Notes under the pieces: generated by a model
The model's database searches: none
Seen by the model: the letters and a program-made list of their open reading frames with translations, nothing else
Told to the model about the DNA's origin: nothing
Position numbers and translations under genes: made by a program
Origin: Candidatus Avoscillospira avicola
Lineage (GTDB): Bacteria > Bacillota > Clostridia > Oscillospirales > Oscillospiraceae
Direction: 5' to 3'
DNA length: 64,000 nucleotides
Assembly (NCBI GenBank): GCA_018712245.1
Contig: DVHE01000043.1
Span: 31,220 to 95,219, forward strand
Part shown: one piece after another, positions 35,711-44,039 of the stretch
Numbering within the stretch: position 1 is the first letter of the stretch
Layout: each line of letters starts with the position of its first letter

Positions 35711-37018
35711 ATGAACGCCAGAACCACTGCACTTTCCGCCCTGATCGCCTGCCGCCGGCAGGGGGCCTGGGCCGACGGCGCCCTCAAAGAGTATATCGCC
35801 CGGGACCGGCTGGACCGGCGGGACGCCGCCCTGGCCACGCGGCTGGTCTACGGCGTGGTGCAAAACCGTTTGCTGCTGGACTTCTGGCTGGAACGCCTGG
35901 TCAAGGGCGGCACGGGAAGGCTCCAGCCGGTGGTGCTGGACATTCTGCGCCTGGGCCTCTATCAAATCACCCAAATGGATAAAATCCCTCCCTCCGCCGC
36001 CGTCAACGAGGCCGTGGAGCAGGGAAAGAAATACGCCTCCCGCCAGGCGGCGGGCCTCATCAACGGCGTGCTGCGCAGCGCCCTGCGCCAGCGGGATGCT
36101 CTGACGCCGCCGGAGGACCTCTCCATCCGCTATAGCCACCCCCGCCCGCTGGTGGAGCTGCTGGAGGCCCAGGTGGGGGCGGGGGAGCTGGAGGCGCTGC
36201 TCCAAAGCCACAACCAGCTGCCGCCGCTGACGGTGCAGCGCAACCCCCTGGCCGTCTCGGAGGCCGACTTCCGCCGGGAACTGGCGGACGCCGGCGTGGA
36301 GGCGACGCCCCACCCCTGGTGCCGGGACAGCTGGCTTTTGCAGGGCAGCGGCAGCCTGGAGGCGCTGCCCCTCTTCCGCCGGGGCGGCTTTTATGTCCAG
36401 GACCCGGCGGCCCGGCTGGCCGTCACCGCGGCGGGACTGGAGCCAGGAATGCGGGTGTTGGACGTCTGCGCGGCCCCCGGCGGCAAGAGCTTCGCCGCCG
36501 CCATGGACCTGGGCGGGGAGGGCTCCGTCCTCGCTTGCGATATCCACCCGCACAAGATCACGCTGCTGGAGCGCGGCGCGGCGCGGCTGGGCCTTCCCAA
36601 CCTCACGGCCCGCCTTCAGGACGCCACGGCCTTTGCCCCGGAACTGGCGGATCAGATGGATGCCGTGCTGGCCGACGTGCCCTGCTCCGGCCTGGGCGTC
36701 ATCCGCAAAAAGCCGGATATCCGCTATAAGGACCTGGAGCCGCTGGGGCGTCTGCCGGAGATTCAGCGCCGCATCTTGGACAACGTATCCCGGTACGTCC
36801 GCCCCGGCGGGGTGCTGCTCTACAGCACCTGCACCATTCTCCACCGGGAGAATGAGGCGGTGGCGGAGGCCTTTCTGGCCGACCACCCGGAATTTTCCCC
36901 GGAGCCCTTCCCGCTGCCGGAGGCGCTGGGCGGAGAACACCGCGCCATGGTGACGCTCTATCCCCACCGCCACGGCACCGACGGATTCTTTATCTGCAAG
37001 CTGAGGAGAACCACATGA
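35711..37018 (+). CDS. rsmB: 16S rRNA (cytosine-967-C5)-methyltransferase
   Basis: RsmB (Sun/Fmu) methylates C967 of 16S rRNA. The 435-aa protein has an N-terminal NusB-like RNA-binding domain (about 1-140) and a Rossmann methyltransferase domain. The SAM motif is LDVCAAPGGKSFAAA. The first catalytic cysteine is in DVPCSGLGVIRKKPDI and the second in YSTCTILHRENE. It overlaps rlmN by 4 nt. Confidence 0.96.
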   Translation: MNARTTALSALIACRRQGAWADGALKEYIARDRLDRRDAALATRLVYGVVQNRLLLDFWLERLVKGGTGRLQPVVLDILRLGLYQITQMDKIPPSAAVNEAVEQGKKYASRQAAGLINGVLRSALRQRDALTPPEDLSIRYSHPRPLVELLEAQVGAGELEALLQSHNQLPPLTVQRNPLAVSEADFRRELADAGVEATPHPWCRDSWLLQGSGSLEALPLFRRGGFYVQDPAARLAVTAAGLEPGMRVLDVCAAPGGKSFAAAMDLGGEGSVLACDIHPHKITLLERGAARLGLPNLTARLQDATAFAPELADQMDAVLADVPCSGLGVIRKKPDIRYKDLEPLGRLPEIQRRILDNVSRYVRPGGVLLYSTCTILHRENEAVAEAFLADHPEFSPEPFPLPEALGGEHRAMVTLYPHRHGTDGFFICKLRRTT

Positions 37019-38067
37019 ACCGCGACATCAAATCCATGGACCTGCCGGAGCTGACTGAGGCCCTGGCAGAGCTGGGAGAGCCCAAATTTCGCGCCAAGCA
37101 GCTCTTCACCTGGCTGCACCGGGGCGCCAGGACCTTTGACGAGATGACCAATCTCTCCAAGGCCCTGCGGGAGAAGCTCCGGACGCAGTTTGACCTGAAC
37201 CCGCCGGAGGTGGCCCGCCGGCAGGCGTCCCGGCTGGACGGCACCGTCAAGTACCTCTGGCGCCTGGCGGACGGAAACTGCGTCGAGTCGGTGCTGATGC
37301 GCTATCACCACGGCAACACCGTCTGCATCTCCTCGGAGGTGGGCTGCGCCATGGGGTGCGCCTTCTGCGCCTCCACCCTGGGGGGCCTGGTGCGGCGGCT
37401 GACCCCGGCGGAAATGCTGGATCAGGTGCTGTTCACGCAGCTGGACTCCGGCCTTCCGATTTCCAACATCGTCCTGATGGGCATCGGCGAGCCGCTGGAT
37501 AACTACGATCATGTCTTAAAATTCCTCCGCCTGGTCAATCATCCGGACGGGCTGAACATCGGGATGCGCCACATCAGCCTCTCCACCTGCGGCCTGGTGC
37601 CGCGAATTGCCCGGTTGGCCGGGGAGGATTTGCAGCTGACGCTTTCCGTTTCCCTCCACGCCCCCACCAACGCCATCCGCAGCCAGATCATGCCGGTGAA
37701 CAAGGCATACCCGGTGGAGGAGCTGGTGGCGGCGTGCCGGCAGTATTTTGAGACCACAGGCCGCCGGATTTCCTTCGAGTACGCCATGATCCGGGACGTC
37801 AACGATACGCCCCAGGTCGCCGAGCAGCTGGCGGCGCTGCTCCATGGGCTTCCGGCCCATGTCAACCTCATCCCGCTCAACGACGTGGCCGAGAGCCCCC
37901 TCAAGCCCAGCACCCGCCGGGCGGTGGAGGCCTTCCAGCAGATTCTCGAGGGCCACGGCATTCCCACCACGGTGCGCCGGACCCTGGGCAGCGACATTGA
38001 CGCGTCCTGCGGCCAGCTGCGGCGCAAGTATGAAAAGGAGGCGACCTCATGCAGACCTGGGGACTGA
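37015..38067 (+). CDS. rlmN: 23S rRNA/tRNA adenine-C2 methyltransferase RlmN
   Basis: RlmN is a radical-SAM enzyme making m2A2503 in 23S rRNA and m2A37 in some tRNAs. The 350-aa protein has the CxxxCxxC cluster motif in CAMGCAFC (Cys111, 115, 118). Other features are GIGEPLDNYDHV and the C-terminal catalytic cysteine region SDIDASCGQL. This absence-free set makes RlmN, not Cfr, the best call, supported by its position after rsmB. It overlaps prpC by 19 nt. Confidence 0.95.
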   Translation: MNRDIKSMDLPELTEALAELGEPKFRAKQLFTWLHRGARTFDEMTNLSKALREKLRTQFDLNPPEVARRQASRLDGTVKYLWRLADGNCVESVLMRYHHGNTVCISSEVGCAMGCAFCASTLGGLVRRLTPAEMLDQVLFTQLDSGLPISNIVLMGIGEPLDNYDHVLKFLRLVNHPDGLNIGMRHISLSTCGLVPRIARLAGEDLQLTLSVSLHAPTNAIRSQIMPVNKAYPVEELVAACRQYFETTGRRISFEYAMIRDVNDTPQVAEQLAALLHGLPAHVNLIPLNDVAESPLKPSTRRAVEAFQQILEGHGIPTTVRRTLGSDIDASCGQLRRKYEKEATSCRPGD

Positions 38068-38780
38068 CAGACCCTGGCATGGTGCGCACCCAGAATCAGG
38101 ATCACTACCAAATCGTCAAGCTGGGCCGGGAGCAGGTGCTGGCCATCGTCTGCGACGGCATGGGCGGCGCTCGTTCCGGCAACATCGCCAGCCAAATGGC
38201 CGTGGAGGTCTTCGTGGGCGAGGTAAAGCGCACGGCCCGGTCCAATATGCGGCCCGAGCGGATCGACGATATGCTGGAGCAGGCGCTGGAGCTGGCCAAC
38301 AAGGCCGTCTACGAGCAGTCGCAGCTGAGCGAGGAATACCGCGGCATGGGCACGACTCTGGTGGCCGCCTTCTTCCAGAAGGACCAGCTGACTGTGGCCA
38401 ACGTGGGAGACAGCCGGGCTTATCTCTTCAATAAAGAGGGCGTGCAGAGCATCACCACCGACCACTCCCTGGTGGAGCTGATGGTCCAGCGGGGCGAGAT
38501 CACCCGGGAGGCCGCCAAGAACCACCCGGGCAAGAACCTCATCACCCGGGCCGTGGGAACCGAGGCCCAGGTGGCTTGCGATTTATTCCACAGGACCCTC
38601 AATCGGGGCGACAGCGTGCTGCTCTGCTCCGACGGGCTATCCAATATGCTTTCCGATCAGGAAATTCTCTTTGAGGTCGTCCACGGCGTCAACAAAAACG
38701 ATTGCTGCCAAAGACTGATGAGCATCGCCAACTACCGGGGCGCGCCGGACAACGTCACCATTGCGCTGATCGCGGTCTGA
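38049..38780 (+). CDS. prpC: PP2C-type Ser/Thr phosphatase PrpC/Stp
   Basis: This is the metal-dependent phosphatase that reverses PrkC phosphorylation. The 243-aa protein has the PP2C motifs TDPGMVRTQNQDHY, VCDGMGGARSGNIAS, GMGTTLVAAF, ANVGDSRAYL and the late PDNVTIALI. It starts inside rlmN and is followed by prkC after about 70 nt. The phosphatase-kinase pair is the standard Firmicute arrangement. Confidence 0.96.
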   Translation: MQTWGLTDPGMVRTQNQDHYQIVKLGREQVLAIVCDGMGGARSGNIASQMAVEVFVGEVKRTARSNMRPERIDDMLEQALELANKAVYEQSQLSEEYRGMGTTLVAAFFQKDQLTVANVGDSRAYLFNKEGVQSITTDHSLVELMVQRGEITREAAKNHPGKNLITRAVGTEAQVACDLFHRTLNRGDSVLLCSDGLSNMLSDQEILFEVVHGVNKNDCCQRLMSIANYRGAPDNVTIALIAV

Positions 38781-38853
38781 CCGCCGCCCCGCTTCACTTC
38801 GGCGCCCGTCTGCCGCAAATTGACGGGTCGAGCAATCGAGAACGGAGCTACTT

Positions 38854-40860
38854 ATGGAGAATTACATAGGCAGGCTTTTGGATCACCGGTATGAGATCCT
38901 GGAGGTCATCGGCACCGGCGGCATGGCCGTGGTCTATAAGGCCCGGTGCCACCGGCTCAACCGCCTGGTGGCCATCAAGATTTTGAAGGATGAGCTGTCC
39001 GAGGACGCGGAGTTCCGCCGCCGTTTCCATGCCGAATCTCAGGCCGTTGCCATGCTGTCGCACCCCAATATCGTCAACGTCTACGATGTGTCCCACTCGG
39101 ACAACGTGGACTATATCGTCATGGAGCTGATCGACGGCATCACCCTCAAGCAGTATATGGAGCAGAAGGGCGTTCTCAACTGGCGCGAGGCGCTCCACTT
39201 CTCCACCCAGATCGCCAAGGCGCTGGAACACGCCCACAGCCGCGGGATCATCCACCGGGACATCAAGCCCCATAATATCATGGTCCTCAAGGACGGCAGC
39301 GTCAAGGTGGCCGACTTCGGCATCGCCCGGGTCTCCTCGGCCCAGAGTACGCTGACCCGGGAGGCTCTGGGGTCCGTCCACTATATTTCCCCCGAGCAGG
39401 CCAAGGGCGGCAGGATCGACTACCGCAGCGACCTCTATTCCCTGGGCGTGGTAATGTATGAGATGCTGACCGGCCACCCGCCTTACGACGGGGAGACGCC
39501 GGTCTCCGTGGCCATCCAACACATCAACGCCAAGGCCATTCCGCCCCGGGTCCTCAATCCCCAGATTCCCGAGGGGCTGGAGCAGATCACCATGCACGCC
39601 ATGGCCGCGGACCTGGAAGACCGCTACGAGAGCGCCACGCAGATGCTCCAGGACTTGGACGAGTTCCGGAAGAACCCCGCCATCACCTTCCGCTTTGACG
39701 GGGAGCCGGAGGCGCCCCGTCCCCAGGAGCGCGCCGGGCAGCCCCGTTCCGCGGCGGAGCGGGCCGTCCGGGGCAAGAGCGACACCTCCCGCCGCCACCC
39801 GGTTCAGCCGCAGAAGAAGCGCAGGGGCAACGCCGTGGCGCTGATTACAGGCTTTATCGTCATCGCCCTGGCGCTGGCCGGAATCGGCTTTTTCCTCTAT
39901 TCCTTCTTTTTTGCCGATTTTCTCACCTCCACCGACGATGTGCCTGTGCCCAATCTGGTGGGGCTCTATGCCGAGGACATCCAGCAGAGCGACTACCCCA
40001 ACTTCCAAATTCGGGTGGAGGACTGGGTGCCGGACGACACGGTGGAGCAGGGGCGGGTCATCAGCCAGACCCCTGTGGCGGACCGGCTGGTGAAGAGCGG
40101 CACCACCATCTCCCTCACGGTTTCCTCCGGCCCCTCCACTGATACCATGCGGGACCTTTTGAACGACACGCTGGAGAATGCCCAGACCATCCTGGACAAT
40201 CTGGCGCTGGATCTCCAGGTGAAAGTGGAGTATGAGAGCAGCGACCTGGGAGAAGGCACCGTCATCCGCACCGACCCCGTCAAGGGAACGGCGCTGACCG
40301 CTGGCCAGACCGTTACGCTCTATGTCTCCTCCGGCCCCGCCGTCAAACTGGTGCCGGTGCCGGAGCTGGTGGGGCTCACAGAAGAGCAGGCCATTGAGAA
40401 GCTGGAAAGCCGGAACCTCAAGTACGAGATCACCCGCCTGGACAGAGAGGAAGCTCTGGGCACCGTGGTCTTCCAGTCCATCAAGCAGGGCGAGGAGGTC
40501 AAAGAGGGCACCACCGTGAATTTGCAGGTCTCCAACGGCCCGGAGAAGGACCCGCTGGACCCGGATGCGGACGAGGAGGACGACGAGAACACGGAGGGCA
40601 ATGAGCCGCCGCAGATGCTGCAGGATCGTTTGATCTATATTAAGCTGCCCAGCGGCCTCACCGAAGAGTTGGAGATCACCGTCAAAATGGACGATGTCAC
40701 GATAGATTCCTGGACGCTGGACCCCGAGACCCTCAACGATCAAAACGAGACCAGCATCATGCTCTCCGGCGTGGGCATCCATCGCATCGACGTCTATATT
40801 GACGGGCTCCTCTACTATACCATGGACTACGACTTCGACACCGGCGAGGAGCTTTCCTGA
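38854..40860 (+). CDS. prkC: PASTA-domain Ser/Thr protein kinase PrkC/Stk
   Basis: This membrane kinase senses muropeptides or lipid II and controls wall synthesis, spore exit and growth. The 668-aa protein has a kinase domain (about 10-270) with GTGGMAVVYKA, HRDIKPHN near 133 and DFGIAR. A basic juxtamembrane linker and one membrane helix (about 327-353) follow. Three PASTA domains span about 363-562, and after an acidic linker there is an extra C-terminal domain of about 90 residues. RsgA, a known PrkC substrate in Bacillus, follows with a 1-nt overlap. Confidence 0.96.
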   Translation: MENYIGRLLDHRYEILEVIGTGGMAVVYKARCHRLNRLVAIKILKDELSEDAEFRRRFHAESQAVAMLSHPNIVNVYDVSHSDNVDYIVMELIDGITLKQYMEQKGVLNWREALHFSTQIAKALEHAHSRGIIHRDIKPHNIMVLKDGSVKVADFGIARVSSAQSTLTREALGSVHYISPEQAKGGRIDYRSDLYSLGVVMYEMLTGHPPYDGETPVSVAIQHINAKAIPPRVLNPQIPEGLEQITMHAMAADLEDRYESATQMLQDLDEFRKNPAITFRFDGEPEAPRPQERAGQPRSAAERAVRGKSDTSRRHPVQPQKKRRGNAVALITGFIVIALALAGIGFFLYSFFFADFLTSTDDVPVPNLVGLYAEDIQQSDYPNFQIRVEDWVPDDTVEQGRVISQTPVADRLVKSGTTISLTVSSGPSTDTMRDLLNDTLENAQTILDNLALDLQVKVEYESSDLGEGTVIRTDPVKGTALTAGQTVTLYVSSGPAVKLVPVPELVGLTEEQAIEKLESRNLKYEITRLDREEALGTVVFQSIKQGEEVKEGTTVNLQVSNGPEKDPLDPDADEEDDENTEGNEPPQMLQDRLIYIKLPSGLTEELEITVKMDDVTIDSWTLDPETLNDQNETSIMLSGVGIHRIDVYIDGLLYYTMDYDFDTGEELS

Positions 40861-41726
40861 TGGAGCAGGGCAGAATTGTCAAGGCCCTCAGCGGCTTTTA
40901 TGATGTGGATCTGGGCGGCGGACGAATTGTCACATGCAAAGCCCGGGGACGGCTGCGCAAGGAAGGCACCACGCCGCTGGTGGGGGACCAGGCCCTGGTG
41001 GAGAACGCCATGGTGCAGGAAATCCTGCCCCGGCGCAACTGGTTTGTCCGCCCCGCCGTGGCCAATCTGGATTTGCTGGTGCTGCTGGCCTCGGAGGTCA
41101 TCCCGGTCACGGAGCCGTTTCTGGTGGACCGCATCACGGCCATCGCCGGCAGCCAGGGGGTGGAAGTGGTCATCGTGGTCAATAAAACCGACCTCTCCGG
41201 CGAGGGGGAGCTGGCCCGCGTCTACCGCCGGGCCGGCTACCGGGTGGTCTGTACCAGCGCCGTCACCGGCCAGGGTATTGAGGAACTGCGGGCGATGATC
41301 GCCGGAAAGGTGGTCGCCCTGTCGGGGAACTCCGGCGTGGGCAAGAGCAGCATCCTCAACCGCCTGGCGCCGTCGCTGTGCCTGCCCACCGGCGAGGTGT
41401 CCGACAAGCTGGGCCGCGGCCGCCACACCACCCGCCACATCCAGCTCTTCTCCCTGCCGGACGGGACGTATGTGGCCGATACCCCCGGCTTTTCCTCCTT
41501 TGATACGGAGCAGATGGAGGTCATTCTCAAGGAAAACCTCCAGTACGCCTTCCCGGATTTCGCCCCCTTCCTGGGCAGGTGCCAGTTTCACGACTGCGCC
41601 CACCTACGGGAGCCGGGCTGCGCCGTCACCGAGGCCCTGGCCCGGGGCGAGATCGAACCCTCCCGCTACGAGAGCTACCGGCGCCTCTATGAGATCGCCA
41701 GGGATCGCAAGGCTTGGGAGAAATAG
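40860..41726 (+). CDS. rsgA: Small ribosomal subunit biogenesis GTPase RsgA
   Basis: RsgA is a circularly permuted GTPase that checks late 30S assembly. The 288-aa protein has an N-terminal OB fold and permuted G motifs: VVNKTDL (G4), then GNSGVGKSSILN (G1) and DTPGFSSF (G3). A C-terminal zinc-binding part with CQFHDCAHLREPGC completes it. It starts in the prkC stop (TGATG) and a terminator follows 20 nt on. The usual rpe/thiN genes are absent. Confidence 0.96.
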   Translation: MEQGRIVKALSGFYDVDLGGGRIVTCKARGRLRKEGTTPLVGDQALVENAMVQEILPRRNWFVRPAVANLDLLVLLASEVIPVTEPFLVDRITAIAGSQGVEVVIVVNKTDLSGEGELARVYRRAGYRVVCTSAVTGQGIEELRAMIAGKVVALSGNSGVGKSSILNRLAPSLCLPTGEVSDKLGRGRHTTRHIQLFSLPDGTYVADTPGFSSFDTEQMEVILKENLQYAFPDFAPFLGRCQFHDCAHLREPGCAVTEALARGEIEPSRYESYRRLYEIARDRKAWEK

Positions 41727-41745
41727 AGTGCGCAGCCCATGGCGC

Positions 41746-41781
41746 AAACGCCCCTGCCGCGTTGATGCGGCAGGGGTGTTT
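41746..41781 (+). terminator. Terminator of the cdaA-to-rsgA run
   Basis: AAACGCCCCTGCCGC and GCGGCAGGGGTGTTT form a 15-bp stem (one G-T) with a GTTGAT loop. The T-run is part of the stem rather than after it. Confidence 0.7.
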
Positions 41782-42138
41782 CAGCGTGTCGAAAAACCTC
41801 CGGAAGCAGAAAACAAGCCTCGCAGAGTTTCGCCGCATCTCCGCGCTAAGAGCCGCCGCAAGCGGCGGTTGCGCTCCGAAACGCGCCTGCGGGCGCAGGC
41901 AGCGGCGAAATAAAATTAAATCGCGATTTCCGGCTGTCTGCGCATCGGAAATCGCACTTTACACCCCAAAAGGTTCGACAGCTTTTCGAAGAAAACCGAG
42001 AACCTTTTGGGGTGCAGTCCCCTTTGTCAAAAAAGCGTAGCTTTTTTGACAGTCTGCCGCCGTGCCGATGCACGGCGGTTTTCTATGCACATGGGTGGCA
42101 CATGGTGAATAAACTGGGAATAGAAAGGGGGAGTGGCA
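41782..42138. repeat. Noncoding block of serial inverted repeats
   Basis: There is no credible gene in these 350 bp. Inverted repeats follow one another. GCGATTTCCG/CGGAAATCGC lies at 41923-41955. CACCCCAAAAGGTTC/GAACCTTTTGGGGTG lies at 41962-42014 (15 bp perfect, 23-nt loop). TGTCAAAAAAGC/GCTTTTTTGACA lies at 42025-42051 (12 bp perfect, 3-nt loop). CCGCCGTG/CACGGCGG lies at 42057-42078, followed by TTTT, which would terminate plus-strand transcripts. It may be a small nonautonomous element or a cluster of terminators. Confidence 0.65.
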
Positions 42139-42294
42139 ATGTGCCGGAAGTATGCGGCTGTGTCCTGGTGTTTGCTGGCGCTGGGGCTGGGCCTGATTCT
42201 CTCATGCCTGGTGGGAAGCATATTTTGGCGGCTTCTGATCGGCGCGGCGCTGGTGGCGGCGGGACTCCTGCTGCCCGGGGCTTGCAAGCGCTGA
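42139..42294 (+). CDS. Small membrane protein, 51 aa
   Basis: A short frame beginning MCRKYAAVSWCLLALGLGLI encodes 51 residues with two predicted membrane helices (about 5-25 and 29-47), ending LLPGACKR. AAAGGGGGAG sits about 5 nt before the ATG at 42139, a strong ribosome site. It is upstream of sipL in the same direction. I do not recognise the family. The good start signal and strongly hydrophobic composition argue it is real. Confidence 0.65.
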   Translation: MCRKYAAVSWCLLALGLGLILSCLVGSIFWRLLIGAALVAAGLLLPGACKR

Positions 42295-42349
42295 TTGCTT
42301 CGGGCGAACTGCGTTCGCCCGTCGAAGGCGCGGCCCGGACGGGCAAACA

Positions 42350-42382
42350 GGCATAATCTTGTCCCGCGGGGCGTATAGATAG
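42350..42382 (+). promoter_or_regulatory. Candidate sporulation (sigma-E-like) promoter of sipL
   Basis: GGCATAA (42350-42356), 15 nt, then CGTATAGATAG (42372-42382). The same two boxes at the same spacing occur before spoIVA. They resemble the sigma-E -35 (GCATA) and loosely its -10 (CATACA-type). Confidence 0.5.
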
Positions 42383-42413
42383 AGCAAACAACCAAACATA
42401 AGGAGTGAAGACC

Positions 42414-43919
42414 ATGGAACTGACATTGCAGCGGCGCCCCCTGTGCTTTTTGCGCTGTGTGGCCCAGACGCTTCAATACCAGGAGGAAACCGGCGAGACT
42501 GTCCTGCCGGACAATGAGCCGGATCTGATCTCGGTGGCTGACTGCGCCGCAGAGGTGCTGCTCCGGGGCAAAGACGTGCGCGACGGCGGCGTGGTGGTGG
42601 CCGGAGGCGTCAAGGGCAGCATCCTCTGCCGCACCGAGGGCTCCGCCGCGCCGCGGACGCTGGAGTGCTATCTGCCCTTCACCATCAAGGTGGAGCATCC
42701 GGCCATCACGGAGCGCAGCGCCGTCTTCTGTGAGCTGCGGGTCCGCTCTGCGGATGCCCGGGTCCTCAACGCCCGCAAGGCGCTGCTGCGGGTCAGCATC
42801 GGCTGCGCCTTGGCCGCCTACCAGGAGGCGGCGGAATCTATCTCGACGCTGGAGGGGGCCTGCCCCGGCCTGGAGGCACGGGAGACGACTCTGGAGCTGG
42901 AGCTGCCTTTGGAGGCAGGGGAGCGGTCCTTCGTCATCAGCGAGGCGCTGGAGGTGCCGGCGGGACGGCCGCCCATTGCCCAGCTGTGCCGCTGCCGGTG
43001 CGACGCGGCGGTCACGGAGCGGAAGGTGGTGGGCAGCAAGGCGCTTTTCAAGGGAACGCTGACCTGCAAGGCCCTCTACCGCGGCCCGGACGATAGCCTC
43101 AACCAGTTTACCCAGTCCCTGCCCTTTTCCCAGTACTGTGAGCTGGAGCGGGAGTATGACCGGGAGCAGGTGACGGTTCTGCCGGTTTTGACCGGGTGCG
43201 ACGTAGAGAGCGAGGGCGGCGCGGAGCCCCGGAGGCTGCTGCTGACGGCCCATGTGCTGGCCCAGTGCCTGGTGACGGGGCAGAAGACGGTTCGGGTGGT
43301 GGAGGACGCCTACGCCATCCGCGGGCAGCTGGAGCCCCAGTGGCAGACCATCGAGGTTTCGCCCTGCCTGGACCGGCAGAGCCGGGTGGAGACGGTGCAG
43401 GGCTCGCTCTCGGCGCCCCTGAGCCAGGTGGTGGACGTGGAGGCCTATGTGGATTTTCCGAGTCAAAACCGATCCGGCGACGGGGTGGAGCTGAAGACGC
43501 CGGTGCTGTTTCGCGTGCTGGGTTATGACGGAGATGGGGAACTTCAGGCGGTGGCGGCCCAGGGAGAGGCATTGGAATCCGTGGCTCTGGCGCCGTCAGC
43601 CGATTGCGCGGCCCGTGCCGCCCTGGCCGACGGCCTGGAGAGCGTTGCGGTTTCCGGCGGGCAGGTCCGCTGCGCCTTGCGGCTGGACACGGCTTGCTTT
43701 GCCCGCCAGGCCCTGCGGAGCCTGGCTTCCGCCAGCCTGGAACCGGAGCAGGAGGCGGCGGAGCGGCCCTCCGTAATTCTCAGGGCAGCGTCGGGGGAGA
43801 CGTCGCTGTGGGAACTGGCTAAGGACTGCCGGTCCTCGGAGGCGGCCATCCGGGCCGTGAACCATCTGGAGGGAGACCGGCTGCCCCGGGACGCCATGCT
43901 GCTGATTCCCGTGGGCTGA
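42414..43919 (+). CDS. sipL: SipL-like spore coat morphogenesis protein (SPOCS/DUF3794 + LysM)
   Basis: In Clostridia SipL recruits and stabilises SpoIVA on the forespore through its LysM domain. The 501-aa protein has DUF3794/SPOCS-like repeats (for example TLQYQEETGETVLPDNEPDL near the start). A C-terminal LysM domain of about 45 residues follows (SGETSLWELAKDCRSSEAAI to LLIPVG). ATG at 42414 is 8 nt after AAGGAG. spoIVA follows directly, as expected for functional partners. Its presence implies the organism forms spores. Confidence 0.88.
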   Translation: MELTLQRRPLCFLRCVAQTLQYQEETGETVLPDNEPDLISVADCAAEVLLRGKDVRDGGVVVAGGVKGSILCRTEGSAAPRTLECYLPFTIKVEHPAITERSAVFCELRVRSADARVLNARKALLRVSIGCALAAYQEAAESISTLEGACPGLEARETTLELELPLEAGERSFVISEALEVPAGRPPIAQLCRCRCDAAVTERKVVGSKALFKGTLTCKALYRGPDDSLNQFTQSLPFSQYCELEREYDREQVTVLPVLTGCDVESEGGAEPRRLLLTAHVLAQCLVTGQKTVRVVEDAYAIRGQLEPQWQTIEVSPCLDRQSRVETVQGSLSAPLSQVVDVEAYVDFPSQNRSGDGVELKTPVLFRVLGYDGDGELQAVAAQGEALESVALAPSADCAARAALADGLESVAVSGGQVRCALRLDTACFARQALRSLASASLEPEQEAAERPSVILRAASGETSLWELAKDCRSSEAAIRAVNHLEGDRLPRDAMLLIPVG

Positions 43920-43927
43920 GCGGAAAA

Positions 43928-43953
43928 CGCCGGGGCGGAGGCCCGCCCCGGCG
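43928..43953 (+). other. GC-rich stem-loop between sipL and spoIVA
   Basis: CGCCGGGGCGG and CCGCCCCGGCG form a perfect 11-bp stem with an AGGC loop. There is no plus-strand T-tract, so it may be an attenuator or mRNA-end stabiliser. Confidence 0.55.
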
Positions 43954-43975
43954 CCCGGAAGCCTGGCCGTTGCCT

Positions 43976-44008
43976 GGCATAACCGCAGTCGGACGGGCGT
44001 AGAAATAG
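43976..44008 (+). promoter_or_regulatory. Candidate sporulation (sigma-E-like) promoter of spoIVA
   Basis: GGCATAA (43976-43982), 15 nt, then CGTAGAAATAG (43998-44008), 31 nt before the start codon. Boxes and spacing match the motif upstream of sipL. spoIVA is a sigma-E gene in B. subtilis. Confidence 0.55.
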
Positions 44009-44039
44009 GGTACAAGTTTTGCGAAACGGAGGAGCGCAT

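Noticed and set aside
41971..41980. GGTTCGA resembling a tRNA T-arm
   Set aside because: It is one arm of the 15-bp inverted repeat, and no acceptor, D or anticodon stems can be built around it.
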